A stretch of 64,000 nt of DNA from Prevotella sp. 10(H) (GTDB lineage: Bacteria > Bacteroidota > Bacteroidia > Bacteroidales > Dysgonomonadaceae): assembly GCF_000711235.1 (NCBI RefSeq), contig NZ_JOMI01000007.1:186001-250000 (forward strand), in the 5' to 3' direction. The position numbers and the translations under genes are program-made. This document shows, piece by piece, positions 17,368 to 26,110 of the stretch. Under the pieces are notes generated by a model, which saw nothing but the letters and a program-made list of their open reading frames with translations, had not been told where the DNA came from and did no database searches. The number at the start of each line of letters is the position of its first letter. Within the stretch, counting starts at the first letter, position 1.

Positions 17368-19587
17368 ATGCAACTCATGGATAATAACAACCCTACATAT
17401 AATGCGGACGGACTGACCTATTCTAAGTTCAAAAGACTGATGAAAGGTCTTTATATAAATCTTACGGATACAGAATTAGGAAAACTGCGGCCGGTAGTGA
17501 AAAAGGCAATTGCCGAGGACGTATACCGCAAAGATGAGGAAATAGGAAGTATTACCGACCTGACGGTAAGTACATGTATTATACTGATGGAAGAACTCGG
17601 GTTGAAAAGTGCTTCTATCATCGCTTTGGTTCTATACAGGCCTTTTATCCGCAAATCGATCACGATTGAAGAGATTCAAAAGTTGTTTGGAAAAGATATT
17701 GCAGATATCGTCGACGGACTAGCTAAAGTCAACGCATTGGAGAAGAATGAGTCGGCTATAGCTTCCGATAATTACATTAAACTTCTCATTTCCCTGGCCG
17801 AAGATATGCGGGTTATCCTTATTAAGATTGCCAGCCGTTTACATCGCTTTCGTTGTGCAGAAAAATATACCGAGCAATATCGTATGCAGCTTGCAATAGA
17901 AGTATCATATCTCTATTCCCCGCTGGCGCATAAGTTAGGGCTGTATAATATTAAGACCGAATTTGAAGACCTCTATCTGAAATATACCGACCCTGAAGCT
18001 TACAACTATATTGTGAGCAAACTGAGCGAGAGTAAAGTTGCCCGCGATAAATATATTGCCTCGTTTATAGCACCGATAGACGCGCGTCTGAAAGAAACCG
18101 GACTGAAGTATGATATTAAAGGGCGGGTGAAATCCATTTCGTCCATTAATAATAAATTGAAGAAGCAAAAGATAGATTTCGAATCTATATATGACTTGTT
18201 TGCCATACGTATTATTCTGAATTCGCACAAGGATAAAGAAAAAGCTGAATGCTGGCAGGTATATTCTATTGCAACCGATATGTACACCCCCAATCCGAAA
18301 CGGTTGAAGGATTGGTTATCCATACCTAAAAGCAATGGATACGAATCATTGCACATTACGGTAATGGGACCCGAATCGCGCTGGGTGGAAGTGCAAATCC
18401 GTACAAAGCGCATGGATGAAATAGCAGAGCGCGGGCTTGCCGCCCACTGGAAATATAAAGGTGTGAAAAGCCAGTCGAAAATGGATGACTGGCTGACCAA
18501 TCTGCGCGAAATGCTGGAGAATAAAAGTATGGATTCGGAAGAAAAGCTGGATAATTTCAAGCTCGATCTATACGACGATGAAATATATGTATTCACTCCT
18601 AAAGGCGATTTACATAAGTTGCCCAATGGCGCCACTGTTCTCGACTTTGCTTTCGCTATACATTCGCGTATCGGCTCCACTTGTGTATCGGGCAAGGTGA
18701 ACGGTAAGAATGTACCAATCCGCTACAAATTACAAAATGGCGATCAGGTGGAAATACTCACATCGCCTAACCAATCACCGAAACGTGACTGGCTCGGTTT
18801 TGTAGTCACATCGAAAGCTAAGAACCGTATTCGTCAAAGCCTGAAAGAAGAAGCGAATAAACAGGTAGAGATCGCCAAGGAAATGCTCAAGCGACGTGTC
18901 AAAAATCGTAAGATAGAAATCAACGAATCGATAATGATGCGTTTGATTAAGAAACTTGGCTTCAAAACCATTACGGATTTCTATATCAAGATTGCCGAGG
19001 AAAGCCTCGATATAAATTCGGTGATCGACCAGTATATAGAACTGGAGAAAAAAGAAACCGAACAGCATGATAAACATGAAGCGGTCAGTGCCGGAAGCTA
19101 TGTGCCGCAGAATCTCGACATAATAAAGGAAACGCTTGGTAAAGAAGAACTTATATTGGATAAAAACCTTACAGGAGTAGATTATAAGCTGGCCAAATGC
19201 TGTAATCCTATTTACGGAGATGAAATATTTGGGTTCGTATCTTCGCAGGGCATAAAAATACACCGCAAAAACTGCCCGAATGCACATGATATGTTTTTCC
19301 GTTTCGGATACAGGATAATACCTGCCCGCTGGTCAGGGAAGTCGGGCTCTACATATACGGTTACCTTACGGGTAATAGGGAATGACGATATCGGCATTAT
19401 AAATAATCTGACGTCTATTATTTCAAAGGAAGCCGGAGTCAGCATGCGTGCTATTAGTATCGATTCTAATGACGGGCTGTTTCATGGAAATGTATCCGTA
19501 ATATTGAATAATACGGATATGCTGAACGGTCTGATAAAGAAATTAAGGACAATAAAAGGTGTGAAGGAAGTCAGTCGGTTGAATTAA
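17368..19587 (+). CDS. RelA/SpoT homologue, (p)ppGpp synthetase with degenerate hydrolase domain
   Basis: A 739-residue long RSH protein. The HD hydrolase domain has lost its metal ligands: the usual LLHDVVEDT reads VLYRPFIRKS (residues 88-97) and the usual LADRLH reads IASRLH (154-159). The synthetase domain looks intact: GRVKSISSINNKL, YDLFAIRIIL, KSNGYESLH (G-loop) and VEVQIRT...MDEIAERGLAAHW. Then follow TGS (YVFTPKGDLHKLPNGATVLDF), a Cys-containing CC domain (KCCNPIYGDEIFGF...HRKNCPNA) and a C-terminal ACT domain. It should therefore make but not degrade (p)ppGpp, like proteobacterial RelA; a separate SpoT/Rel hydrolase is expected elsewhere. An ATG at 17377 is an alternative start. Confidence 0.93.
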   Translation: MQLMDNNNPTYNADGLTYSKFKRLMKGLYINLTDTELGKLRPVVKKAIAEDVYRKDEEIGSITDLTVSTCIILMEELGLKSASIIALVLYRPFIRKSITIEEIQKLFGKDIADIVDGLAKVNALEKNESAIASDNYIKLLISLAEDMRVILIKIASRLHRFRCAEKYTEQYRMQLAIEVSYLYSPLAHKLGLYNIKTEFEDLYLKYTDPEAYNYIVSKLSESKVARDKYIASFIAPIDARLKETGLKYDIKGRVKSISSINNKLKKQKIDFESIYDLFAIRIILNSHKDKEKAECWQVYSIATDMYTPNPKRLKDWLSIPKSNGYESLHITVMGPESRWVEVQIRTKRMDEIAERGLAAHWKYKGVKSQSKMDDWLTNLREMLENKSMDSEEKLDNFKLDLYDDEIYVFTPKGDLHKLPNGATVLDFAFAIHSRIGSTCVSGKVNGKNVPIRYKLQNGDQVEILTSPNQSPKRDWLGFVVTSKAKNRIRQSLKEEANKQVEIAKEMLKRRVKNRKIEINESIMMRLIKKLGFKTITDFYIKIAEESLDINSVIDQYIELEKKETEQHDKHEAVSAGSYVPQNLDIIKETLGKEELILDKNLTGVDYKLAKCCNPIYGDEIFGFVSSQGIKIHRKNCPNAHDMFFRFGYRIIPARWSGKSGSTYTVTLRVIGNDDIGIINNLTSIISKEAGVSMRAISIDSNDGLFHGNVSVILNNTDMLNGLIKKLRTIKGVKEVSRLN

Positions 19588-19594
19588 TAAAAAA

Positions 19595-19615
19595 GGCAGG
19601 TCTTTTCGATCTGCC
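19595..19615. terminator. Bidirectional terminator after the RSH gene
   Basis: GGCAGGTC pairs with GATCTGCC (19595-19602 with 19608-19615) around a TTTTC loop, with an A run on the left and a T run on the right. It serves both converging genes. Confidence 0.75.
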
Positions 19616-19635
19616 CTTCTTTTTTACACCTAAAA

Positions 19636-19974
19636 TTATTTATTTTCTTTTTTATCCCAAGCTTTTTTAGCATCGGATTTTACAGTCTTTGCATCCTGTT
19701 CCGATTTATTCAATACATTCTTCGCTTCTTTCTTTACTTTCAATTCAGTAGCTTTAGTATCTTTTTTTGCGTCCTGGATTCCTTTTTCAGCTTTTACTTT
19801 AGCTTCGTTTGCATGGATTTTGGCATCATGTCTGGCTTCTTCCAAATTTAGTTTAGCTTTTTTTATTTCCTGTTTGGTTTCCTGTTTTGCCTTAGTTGGA
19901 ATATCCTGAGCCATTATATTGGAAGAGAACAAAAGTGCTACAGCTACTGCACCCGATAAAATAATCTTTTTCAT
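19636..19974 (-). CDS. Small Lys/Ala/Glu-rich periplasmic helical protein
   Basis: A 112-residue protein with a signal peptide (residues 1-22, cleavage after SNIMA). The mature part is almost only Lys, Ala, Glu, Asp, Gln and Thr, in iterated motifs such as EAKVKAEKGIQDAKKDTKA and KKEAKNVLNKSEQDAK. It should be one long charged helix without aromatic residues except a Trp near the end. This resembles LEA-like or apolipoprotein-like stress proteins, but low complexity makes homology unsafe. Separate from the RSH gene, with which it converges; no promoter was identified. Function unknown. Confidence 0.75.
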   Translation of the reverse strand: MKKIILSGAVAVALLFSSNIMAQDIPTKAKQETKQEIKKAKLNLEEARHDAKIHANEAKVKAEKGIQDAKKDTKATELKVKKEAKNVLNKSEQDAKTVKSDAKKAWDKKENK

Positions 19975-20207
19975 AATCTAATCTATTATTTGAATAGTTT
20001 GTACTTATATTTAATTCTGTGATAGAACAGCAACTCTCCGTAGTTTGTTTTTCGAAAAGCAAGGAAAATAGAGGGCTATCAGTGTAAATAATGTGAAAGA
20101 TTGTTCAGTATATAAAAAAGACTTCTGTTAATCTAAGCAACGGGGCTGATAGCTAATTATTTACAAAATAAAATGAGAGGAAATATATCTGTGTTCCAAA
20201 TAATTAT
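19975..20207. other. Intergenic region between divergent small-protein and uracil permease genes
   Basis: No gene, tRNA or clear promoter for the minus-strand gene was found in this A/T-rich stretch; the uracil permease promoter element and leader follow at 20208. Confidence 0.5.
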
Positions 20208-20215
20208 TACATTTG
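20208..20215 (+). promoter_or_regulatory. -7 element of the uracil permease gene
   Basis: TACATTTG matches TAnnTTTG and predicts a start near 20219, leaving a ~130-nt leader before the ATG at 20351. The -33 element is weak. Confidence 0.5.
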
Positions 20216-20219
20216 CGCC

Positions 20220-20320
20220 TGATTCTCAGTCCAACCTTTAGTTGAAGGGATGATCAGATGATAAAATGATAAGAAAGATCTTTAAATACAGAGCCGATAT
20301 TTGATTCTCGGCTTTTTTTA
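20220..20320 (+). promoter_or_regulatory. Attenuator-like leader of the uracil permease gene
   Basis: Inside the predicted leader, AGCCGA (20292-20297) pairs with TCGGCT (20308-20313) and is followed by seven T (20313-20319), an intrinsic terminator placed 31 nt before the ATG and after the promoter. Upstream, CCAAC...GTTG (20234-20247 region) can form a second small stem. This is the layout of an attenuation control region; it does not match any riboswitch or the PyrR site consensus that I can recognise. Confidence 0.5.
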
Positions 20321-20350
20321 TGCTGTATCGATAACAGAAAAAAATTCATT

Positions 20351-21661
20351 ATGATAGAAGAAAAAAAGATAGTATTAGGTATCAAGGACAAGCCGAAACC
20401 GGCGCAATGGTTACTGTTGAGTATACAACATTTGTTTGCCATGTTCGGGGCAACCGTCCTTGTACCTGCTCTTACGGGAATGAGTCCTGCAGTGGCTCTT
20501 ATTTCCAGCGGTATAGGAACATTGGTATTCATCGTAATCACAAAAGGTAAAGTGCCTTCTTATCTCGGTTCTTCATTTGCTTTTATTAATCCTATCATTG
20601 CCGTTAAAGCATTAGAACTCGATCCTGCATCAGGTGTCGGTATGGGGAGTTTCCTTGTCGGCAGTTTCCTTGTCGGGGTTACATACTCTATTGTAGCGTT
20701 GATAATTGCTAAAGCCGGAACGAACTGGTTGATGAAATTATTGCCACCGGTAGTGGTGGGGCCTGTTATTATGGTTATAGGTCTGGGATTATCGGTAACG
20801 GCAGTAAATATGTCTACCAACAATCCGGCAGGAGAATATGACCTGACATATGTCTGGGTAGGACTGATTACTCTTACGATAACTATACTTACGGCCATTT
20901 TTACCCGTGGATTCCTGAGCGTTATTCCGGTTCTGGTCGGTATTATAGGGGGCTATATATTTTCTGTAGTCTTTGGCATTGTGGATATGCAGCCCGTAGC
21001 AGACGCCAAATGGATACAGTTACCACCATTCGAAATTCCTTTTGTAGATTATACTCCGTCTTTTACTTGGCGCATATTACTGATGATGGTGCCTGTTGCC
21101 ATTGTCCCTATTGCAGAGCATATCGGGCATCAGCTGGTATTGAGCAAAGTAGTGGGCAAAGATCTAATAAAAGATCCCGGACTGGATAAATCTATGCTGG
21201 GTGACGGTATTGCCACAATGATCGCTGCGGGTATTGGCGGTCCTCCCGTGACTACATACGGTGAAAATATCGGTGTATTGGCTATTACGCGGGCATTCAG
21301 TATCTATTTGTTTGTCGGGGCAGCAGTCTTCGCTATATTATTCGGTTTCTGCGGTAAGATTGCTGCATTGCTTACCACTATCCCTACTCCTGTAATGGGC
21401 GGGGTTTCCATTCTCCTGTTTGGTATCATTGCATCCAGCGGATTGCGTATGCTTGTCGAGAATAAAGTGGATTTCAGCCGTAAACGCAATCTTATTATTG
21501 CATCGGTGATACTGGTTATCGGTATCGGCGGAGCGGCCATTCATATAGGAAAAGTATTTTCACTCGAAGGTATGGCCTTGGCCTCAATTATAGGTGTGGT
21601 TTTAAATCAGGTTTTACCCGGAAAACAGGTCGTGGATTTCGATGAAATGTTTAAAGAATAG
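20351..21661 (+). CDS. Uracil/xanthine permease, NCS2 family
   Basis: A 436-residue inner-membrane symporter for nucleobases, most like UraA. Visible: the opening LLLSIQHLFAMFGATVLVP with the NCS2 Q-H-x-x-A/G-M motif, the central IVPIAEHIGHQLVLSKVVGKDL with the substrate-binding Glu, and GGPPVTTYGENIGVLAITR, the conserved segment of the second half. Fourteen membrane segments are expected. It stands alone, under its own promoter, behind an attenuator-like terminator, and is ended by the hairpin at 21733-21760. Uracil is the likeliest substrate by family resemblance. Confidence 0.9.
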   Translation: MIEEKKIVLGIKDKPKPAQWLLLSIQHLFAMFGATVLVPALTGMSPAVALISSGIGTLVFIVITKGKVPSYLGSSFAFINPIIAVKALELDPASGVGMGSFLVGSFLVGVTYSIVALIIAKAGTNWLMKLLPPVVVGPVIMVIGLGLSVTAVNMSTNNPAGEYDLTYVWVGLITLTITILTAIFTRGFLSVIPVLVGIIGGYIFSVVFGIVDMQPVADAKWIQLPPFEIPFVDYTPSFTWRILLMMVPVAIVPIAEHIGHQLVLSKVVGKDLIKDPGLDKSMLGDGIATMIAAGIGGPPVTTYGENIGVLAITRAFSIYLFVGAAVFAILFGFCGKIAALLTTIPTPVMGGVSILLFGIIASSGLRMLVENKVDFSRKRNLIIASVILVIGIGGAAIHIGKVFSLEGMALASIIGVVLNQVLPGKQVVDFDEMFKE

Positions 21662-21732
21662 TTTATTTTAAACTAAAATATAAGCTTACATAGACTTACA
21701 ACAATAAATTCTCTAAGTTATTAATCGTTAAA

Positions 21733-21760
21733 AATAATGGTTGATGCTTCAACCGTTATT
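21733..21760 (+). terminator. Terminator of the uracil permease gene
   Basis: AATAATGGTTGA (21733-21744) pairs with TCAACCGTTATT (21749-21760), one G-T wobble, followed by TCCTTATTTA. Confidence 0.65.
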
Positions 21761-21847
21761 TCCTTATTTATAAGCAGTTTAATTAATAATCTGCTGTAGA
21801 ACATGTTTTCAATCCTGTTAAAATGTCTTTTTTTCAACGTGTTAAAG

Positions 21848-21878
21848 TTGCTCACTTTTGAAATAAGTTCTATATTTG
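21848..21878 (+). promoter_or_regulatory. Promoter of ndk (-33 and -7)
   Basis: TTG at 21848-21850, a 20-nt spacer, and TATATTTG at 21871-21878 match the Bacteroidota sigma-ABfr consensus. The predicted transcript starts about 39 nt before the ATG at 21921. Confidence 0.6.
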
Positions 21879-21920
21879 ACAGTTATATAAATGAAATCTT
21901 ACTAGTATCGAAGCTAAATT

Positions 21921-22382
21921 ATGGAGAAAACCCTCGTTATTTTAAAGCCTTCATGCGTTCAGAGATCGCTGATAGGAGAGGTCATCTCCCGCTTCGAAAA
22001 GAAAGGTTTACGTTTGGCGGGAACGAAAATGATACAAATGACCGATGCCATTCTAAATGAACACTACGCACATCTTAAAGACAGGCCCTTTTTCGAGCGT
22101 GTCAAAAATTCTATGAAAGTATGCCCCGTAGTTGTTCAGTGTTGGGAAGGTATCGATGCTGCAAAAGTCGTGCGTTCTATAATTGGTGTGACCGACGGAA
22201 GGGAGGCTGTAGCAGGAACAATAAGAGGAGACCTGTCGATGAGTGCACAGGAGAATATTGTTCATGCTTCAGATTCAGCCGAATCAGCCAAAGTGGAACT
22301 CAAACGCTTTTTTGCAGATAATGAGATTTTTGATTATAAACTATCCACACTTGCACACTTGTATGCATGTGACGAGATTTAA
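21921..22382 (+). CDS. ndk: Nucleoside diphosphate kinase
   Basis: A 153-residue enzyme that transfers phosphate from ATP to NDPs through a phosphohistidine. The N-terminal EKTLVILKPSCVQRSLIGEVISRFEKKG is the family signature, and the active-site His is H115 in NIVHASDS. The preceding TDGREAVAGTIRGDLSMS is the nucleotide-binding loop in the form seen in Bacteroidota. A matching promoter lies upstream. The M23 peptidase gene starts 7 nt after its stop, so both are probably on one transcript. Confidence 0.96.
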   Translation: MEKTLVILKPSCVQRSLIGEVISRFEKKGLRLAGTKMIQMTDAILNEHYAHLKDRPFFERVKNSMKVCPVVVQCWEGIDAAKVVRSIIGVTDGREAVAGTIRGDLSMSAQENIVHASDSAESAKVELKRFFADNEIFDYKLSTLAHLYACDEI

Positions 22383-22389
22383 AGTAATT

Positions 22390-23412
22390 ATGCAAGGAAG
22401 AACAAATATTTTTACAAAGAGCTTTAAAAAGCTAAGACTACTACCTTTAGCAGCAATGTTTTTACTACCGATGAGTAGTTTCGCTCAAAATACTGACAAC
22501 AACGCGGAATCTAATACTGACAGAGTCGAACTCAAATACAAGCAACGTCATAGCCGCATGAGTGCTAATGACCTTTACGCAGACGGAATCAAGATTAAGC
22601 GGGACTTGTCCATATTAAAGGAAGTACAAGAGGAACGTATCCTCTCAGCAGATGAAATACCTGCAGAAGAACTATACGGCGGCATTTGGAACAACCGTTA
22701 CGTTAATGCTTACCGTTCGATAGAAAATATACCCGATACTTTTACTGTCAATCTTTCCAATTTTACAATGCCTACAATGGGTCATATAACTTCCAATTAC
22801 GGGCCGCGTCGTCGCAGAATGCATTACGGCATCGACCTGAAAGTACAGACGGGAGACACTATCTATGCGGCATTCGACGGGAAAGTACGTGTAAAGCAAT
22901 ATGAGCGTCGCGGGTATGGATATTATCTGGCTCTTCGTCATCCTAACGGACTGGAAACCGTATACGGACACTTGTCCAAGTTTTTGGTAAACGAAGACGA
23001 TGTAGTAAAATCGGGAGATCCGATAGCATTGGGTGGAAATACAGGACGTTCGACAGGTTCGCATCTGCATCTGGAATTCCGTTTCCTAGGAAATCCGATC
23101 AATCCGACATTTATTGTCGATTTTGAGAATAAAGTTTGCCACAAAGATACTTATACAGTCACTCCTAAAAGTTTCAACAGAAGTTCGAAAGGTGTGAATG
23201 TTAAACTGCTAGCTTCTTCAGCCACACGTTCCAATTCGAATGTAAAGAATAAGTATGCATCGGGCAGCGTGAGTTATCACCGTGTGAAATCCGGGGATAC
23301 ATTGGGTGCTATTGCTCGTAAATACGGAACATCTATAAATAAAATCTGTTCGCTGAATAGTATTACTACCAGAACAATATTGCGTCCGGGTAAATCGTTG
23401 AGAGTATCCTGA
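22390..23412 (+). CDS. M23 family metallopeptidase with LysM domain
   Basis: A 340-residue exported peptidoglycan hydrolase or regulator. Signal peptide MQGRTNIFTKSFKKLRLLPLAAMFLLPMSSFA; an M23 domain at about 120-235 with HYGIDLKVQTGDTIYAAFDGKV (zinc ligands H and D) and HLHLEFRF (catalytic H-x-H), so the LytM site is complete; and a C-terminal LysM motif (YHRVKSGDTLGAIARKYGTSI...LRPGKSLRVS) that binds the glycan. The start at 22390 is chosen because the signal peptide begins there, while upstream frame overlaps ndk. Seven nt after ndk; strong terminator at 23433-23465. Confidence 0.92.
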   Translation: MQGRTNIFTKSFKKLRLLPLAAMFLLPMSSFAQNTDNNAESNTDRVELKYKQRHSRMSANDLYADGIKIKRDLSILKEVQEERILSADEIPAEELYGGIWNNRYVNAYRSIENIPDTFTVNLSNFTMPTMGHITSNYGPRRRRMHYGIDLKVQTGDTIYAAFDGKVRVKQYERRGYGYYLALRHPNGLETVYGHLSKFLVNEDDVVKSGDPIALGGNTGRSTGSHLHLEFRFLGNPINPTFIVDFENKVCHKDTYTVTPKSFNRSSKGVNVKLLASSATRSNSNVKNKYASGSVSYHRVKSGDTLGAIARKYGTSINKICSLNSITTRTILRPGKSLRVS

Positions 23413-23432
23413 TAAAAAAAGAATATAGATAA

Positions 23433-23465
23433 AAAGGCTGCAAGATTGAATTTCTTGCAGCCTTT
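23433..23465 (+). terminator. Strong intrinsic terminator of the ndk-M23 unit
   Basis: A 13-bp perfect stem (23433-23445 with 23453-23465, GGCTGCAAG core), 7-nt loop and a following run of T. Confidence 0.9.
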
Positions 23466-23592
23466 CTTTTTTTTGTTTTATCATACAAGTTACTCATGGT
23501 TATCACAAATATTGCCTATACTACTTATTGTATATTATCTGTTATAAATAATTAAATGGCAGATAAATGTCCGTTTATTTAAGATTATTCTT

Positions 23593-23600
23593 TATTTTTG
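23593..23600 (+). promoter_or_regulatory. Possible -7 element of the GH92 gene
   Basis: TATTTTTG matches TAnnTTTG, predicting a leader of about 110 nt. No clear -33. The rest of the 23466-23715 gap is A/T-rich and shows no gene. Confidence 0.4.
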
Positions 23601-23715
23601 TCATCAATTCAATAATGCATAAAGTGCCTGAGTTTTCAGATTATGAAAACAGAGAAGAGTGCCCGTAGAAAAGGGAATCTAATATTTTGAATATTATACA
23701 TAAACCTAATATAAA

Positions 23716-25974
23716 ATGAATATCAATAAGATTATTAAAACAGCCTCTCTGGGCTTAATAACTTGTGCTTTATTCTATTCTTGCGACGAATCGGATAAAA
23801 GTAAGGAATCGTTAAATCTCACACAATATGTCGACCCATATATAGGAACAGGTGATCATGGACATGTCTTTATGGGGGCAGATGTTCCGTTCGGATTGGT
23901 ACAACTCGGCCCGACCAATATTACAGGAGGCTGGGACTGGACATCGGGATACCATATATCGGACTCTACTATCTGGGGATTCACGCATATGCATCTGAGT
24001 GGTACGGGTATAGGCGACCTTTTGGATATAGCTTTCATGCCCGTAGTGGGAGATGTTAAGCTGGGGAAAGGTGAGATATCTGACCCTAATTCGGGTATGT
24101 ATTCTCAATTCAGCCATGATAAGGAAACAGCTAAAGCCGGTTATTATGCTGTACATCTCGATAGGTACAATGTAGATGTAGAACTTACAGCTACAAAAAG
24201 AGTCGGTTTTCATAAATATGTTTTCCCTCAATCGGATAATGCTCAGGTTATAATAGACCTGAAAAGCAGTCTGAACTGGGATAGTCCGGTAGAAACATAT
24301 CTCAAATATGAGAATGACTCTACTATTTCGGGTTATCGTTATTCTAAAGGATGGGCTAACGATCAGCGGGTATTCTTCACCGCTTCATTCTCCAAACCGA
24401 TGAAGAAATTCATATTGTCGGAAGGTGAAGAAGCAAAAGAGGGAACCGAACTGAAAGCAGTTGGTGTTTTCGGTCAGGCTTTATTCGATACAAAAGATAA
24501 GGAAGAAATATATATCAAAGTAGCATTATCGCCTGTCAGCATCGAAAATGCGAAGCTGAACATGAAGAGTGAACTTCCGGGCTGGGATTTCAAACAGACA
24601 ATAGCTGATGCCGACAAAGCATGGAACGACGAATTAAGCAAGATCGTTATTTCTGCCGACGATGTAACAAAACGCGTATTCTATACAGCACTATATCATA
24701 CAATGATTGCTCCGTCCGAGTTTTGTGATGTAAACAATGATTACAGAGGTTCGGATGCCAAAATGCACGAAAAAGGCGCATTTAAGAATTATACTACATT
24801 TTCATTGTGGGATACTTACCGTGCCGCTCATCCGCTGATGACAATCATTCATCCCGAAAAGATGAGTGACATCATTAATACAATGCTTACTATCTATAAG
24901 GAGCAGGGCAAACTTCCTGTATGGCATCTTATGGGTTGCGAAACCGACTGTATGGTAGGTAATCCGGGGATATCAGTTGTTGCCGATGCCATACTGAAAG
25001 GTTACGGCGGTTTCGATAAGGAACTGGCATTCGAAGCTATGAAGAATTCAGCTATGCTGGACGAAAGAGGCTTGAAGTATATGAAAGAATATGGCTATAT
25101 ACCATATGATAAAGGTGAAAGTGAAGGCCTTTCTAAATGTATGGAATATGCCATTGCAGACTGGACAATAGCACAGGTTGCCCAGCAAATGGGAAAAACA
25201 GGAGATTATGAATATTTCCTTAAACGCAGTAAGGCTTATACTTATTATTTCGATAAGTCTACAGGTTTCATGAGAGGTTTGTCTTCTGACGGTAAATTTA
25301 AGGAACCGTTCAATCCGTTCGAATCAGTTCACCGCGATAACGATTACACAGAAGGGAATGCTTGGCAATATACATGGCTTGTGCCTCACGATATAAAAGG
25401 TCTTGTAGATCTTTTCGGAAGCAAGGAGAAATTCACTCAGAAACTCGACTCTCTGTTTATTGTAGAAGGTTCGCTTGGTGAACATGCTTCTCCGGATATC
25501 AGCGGTCTGATCGGGCAGTATGCGCATGGTAACGAACCTAGCCATCATATTCTGTATATGTATCCATACATCGGCCAGCCGTGGAAGACTGCCGATAAAG
25601 TACGCCAAGTCTTATCTGTATTATATCACGACAAACCTGCAGGACTTTCAGGTAATGAAGATGTAGGCCAGATGTCGGCATGGTATATCTTGTCTGCGCT
25701 CGGGTTCTATCAGGTTGAACCTGCCGGAGGAAAGTATGTATTCGGTTCACCGATTGTTAACGAAGCCACTATTAAAGTTAAGGATGGCAAAACATTCAAG
25801 ATTGTAGCTAAAAACAACAGTGCAGCAAATAAATATATACAGAGCGTAAGCCTCAATGGTAAGGATTATGACAAATTCTATATAGATTTTAAAGATATCG
25901 AAGCCGGAGGTACACTGGAATTTGTGATGGGAGATAAGCCGTCCGAAACTTGGGGTACAAAAGGTGAAATATAA
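23716..25974 (+). CDS. GH92 family alpha-mannosidase lipoprotein
   Basis: A 752-residue glycoside hydrolase of family 92, calcium-dependent exo-alpha-mannosidases acting mainly on N-glycans or yeast mannan. A lipoprotein signal ends at C23 (FYSC). The N-terminal domain opens with YVDPYIGTGDHGHVFMGADVPFGLVQLGP. The (alpha/alpha)6 domain contains FSLWDTYRAAHPLM, WHLMGCETDCMVG, TEGNAWQYTW (general-acid Glu region), HGNEPSHHILYMYPY and SGNEDVGQMSAWYILSALGFYQV. In the last motif many relatives have Asp where this has the first Glu; I would not infer loss of activity. It stands alone, not in a PUL. Confidence 0.92.
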   Translation: MNINKIIKTASLGLITCALFYSCDESDKSKESLNLTQYVDPYIGTGDHGHVFMGADVPFGLVQLGPTNITGGWDWTSGYHISDSTIWGFTHMHLSGTGIGDLLDIAFMPVVGDVKLGKGEISDPNSGMYSQFSHDKETAKAGYYAVHLDRYNVDVELTATKRVGFHKYVFPQSDNAQVIIDLKSSLNWDSPVETYLKYENDSTISGYRYSKGWANDQRVFFTASFSKPMKKFILSEGEEAKEGTELKAVGVFGQALFDTKDKEEIYIKVALSPVSIENAKLNMKSELPGWDFKQTIADADKAWNDELSKIVISADDVTKRVFYTALYHTMIAPSEFCDVNNDYRGSDAKMHEKGAFKNYTTFSLWDTYRAAHPLMTIIHPEKMSDIINTMLTIYKEQGKLPVWHLMGCETDCMVGNPGISVVADAILKGYGGFDKELAFEAMKNSAMLDERGLKYMKEYGYIPYDKGESEGLSKCMEYAIADWTIAQVAQQMGKTGDYEYFLKRSKAYTYYFDKSTGFMRGLSSDGKFKEPFNPFESVHRDNDYTEGNAWQYTWLVPHDIKGLVDLFGSKEKFTQKLDSLFIVEGSLGEHASPDISGLIGQYAHGNEPSHHILYMYPYIGQPWKTADKVRQVLSVLYHDKPAGLSGNEDVGQMSAWYILSALGFYQVEPAGGKYVFGSPIVNEATIKVKDGKTFKIVAKNNSAANKYIQSVSLNGKDYDKFYIDFKDIEAGGTLEFVMGDKPSETWGTKGEI

Positions 25975-25990
25975 GGATATTTAAGAAAGA

Positions 25991-26018
25991 AAGTCCCTAT
26001 TACACATCATAGGGATTT
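25991..26018. terminator. Terminator after the GH92 gene
   Basis: TCCCTAT pairs with ATAGGGA (about 25994-26000 with 26009-26015), followed by TTTTA. Confidence 0.65.
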
Positions 26019-26030
26019 TAATTAAGGGTG

Positions 26031-26058
26031 AAGCCGCCAGAAGTGATTCTCGCGGCTT
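26031..26058. terminator. Second hairpin after the GH92 gene
   Basis: AAGCCGC (26031-26037) pairs exactly with GCGGCTT (26052-26058), followed by TTGATTTTGTTTT. Back-up terminator facing the converging ung gene. Confidence 0.65.
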
Positions 26059-26110
26059 TGATTTTGTTTTATTAATACCAGCAAGTATTGTTATATTGCA
26101 TATAACAAAC

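Noticed and set aside
20220-20350. PyrR site, purine riboswitch or preQ1 riboswitch upstream of the uracil permease
   Set aside because: The known core consensus sequences are not present; only an attenuator-like terminator can be supported.
23716-25974. Asp-to-Glu change in the GNEDVGQ motif of the GH92 protein as a sign of lost activity
   Set aside because: The rest of the catalytic region is intact and I cannot be sure that Glu is not normal in this subfamily.
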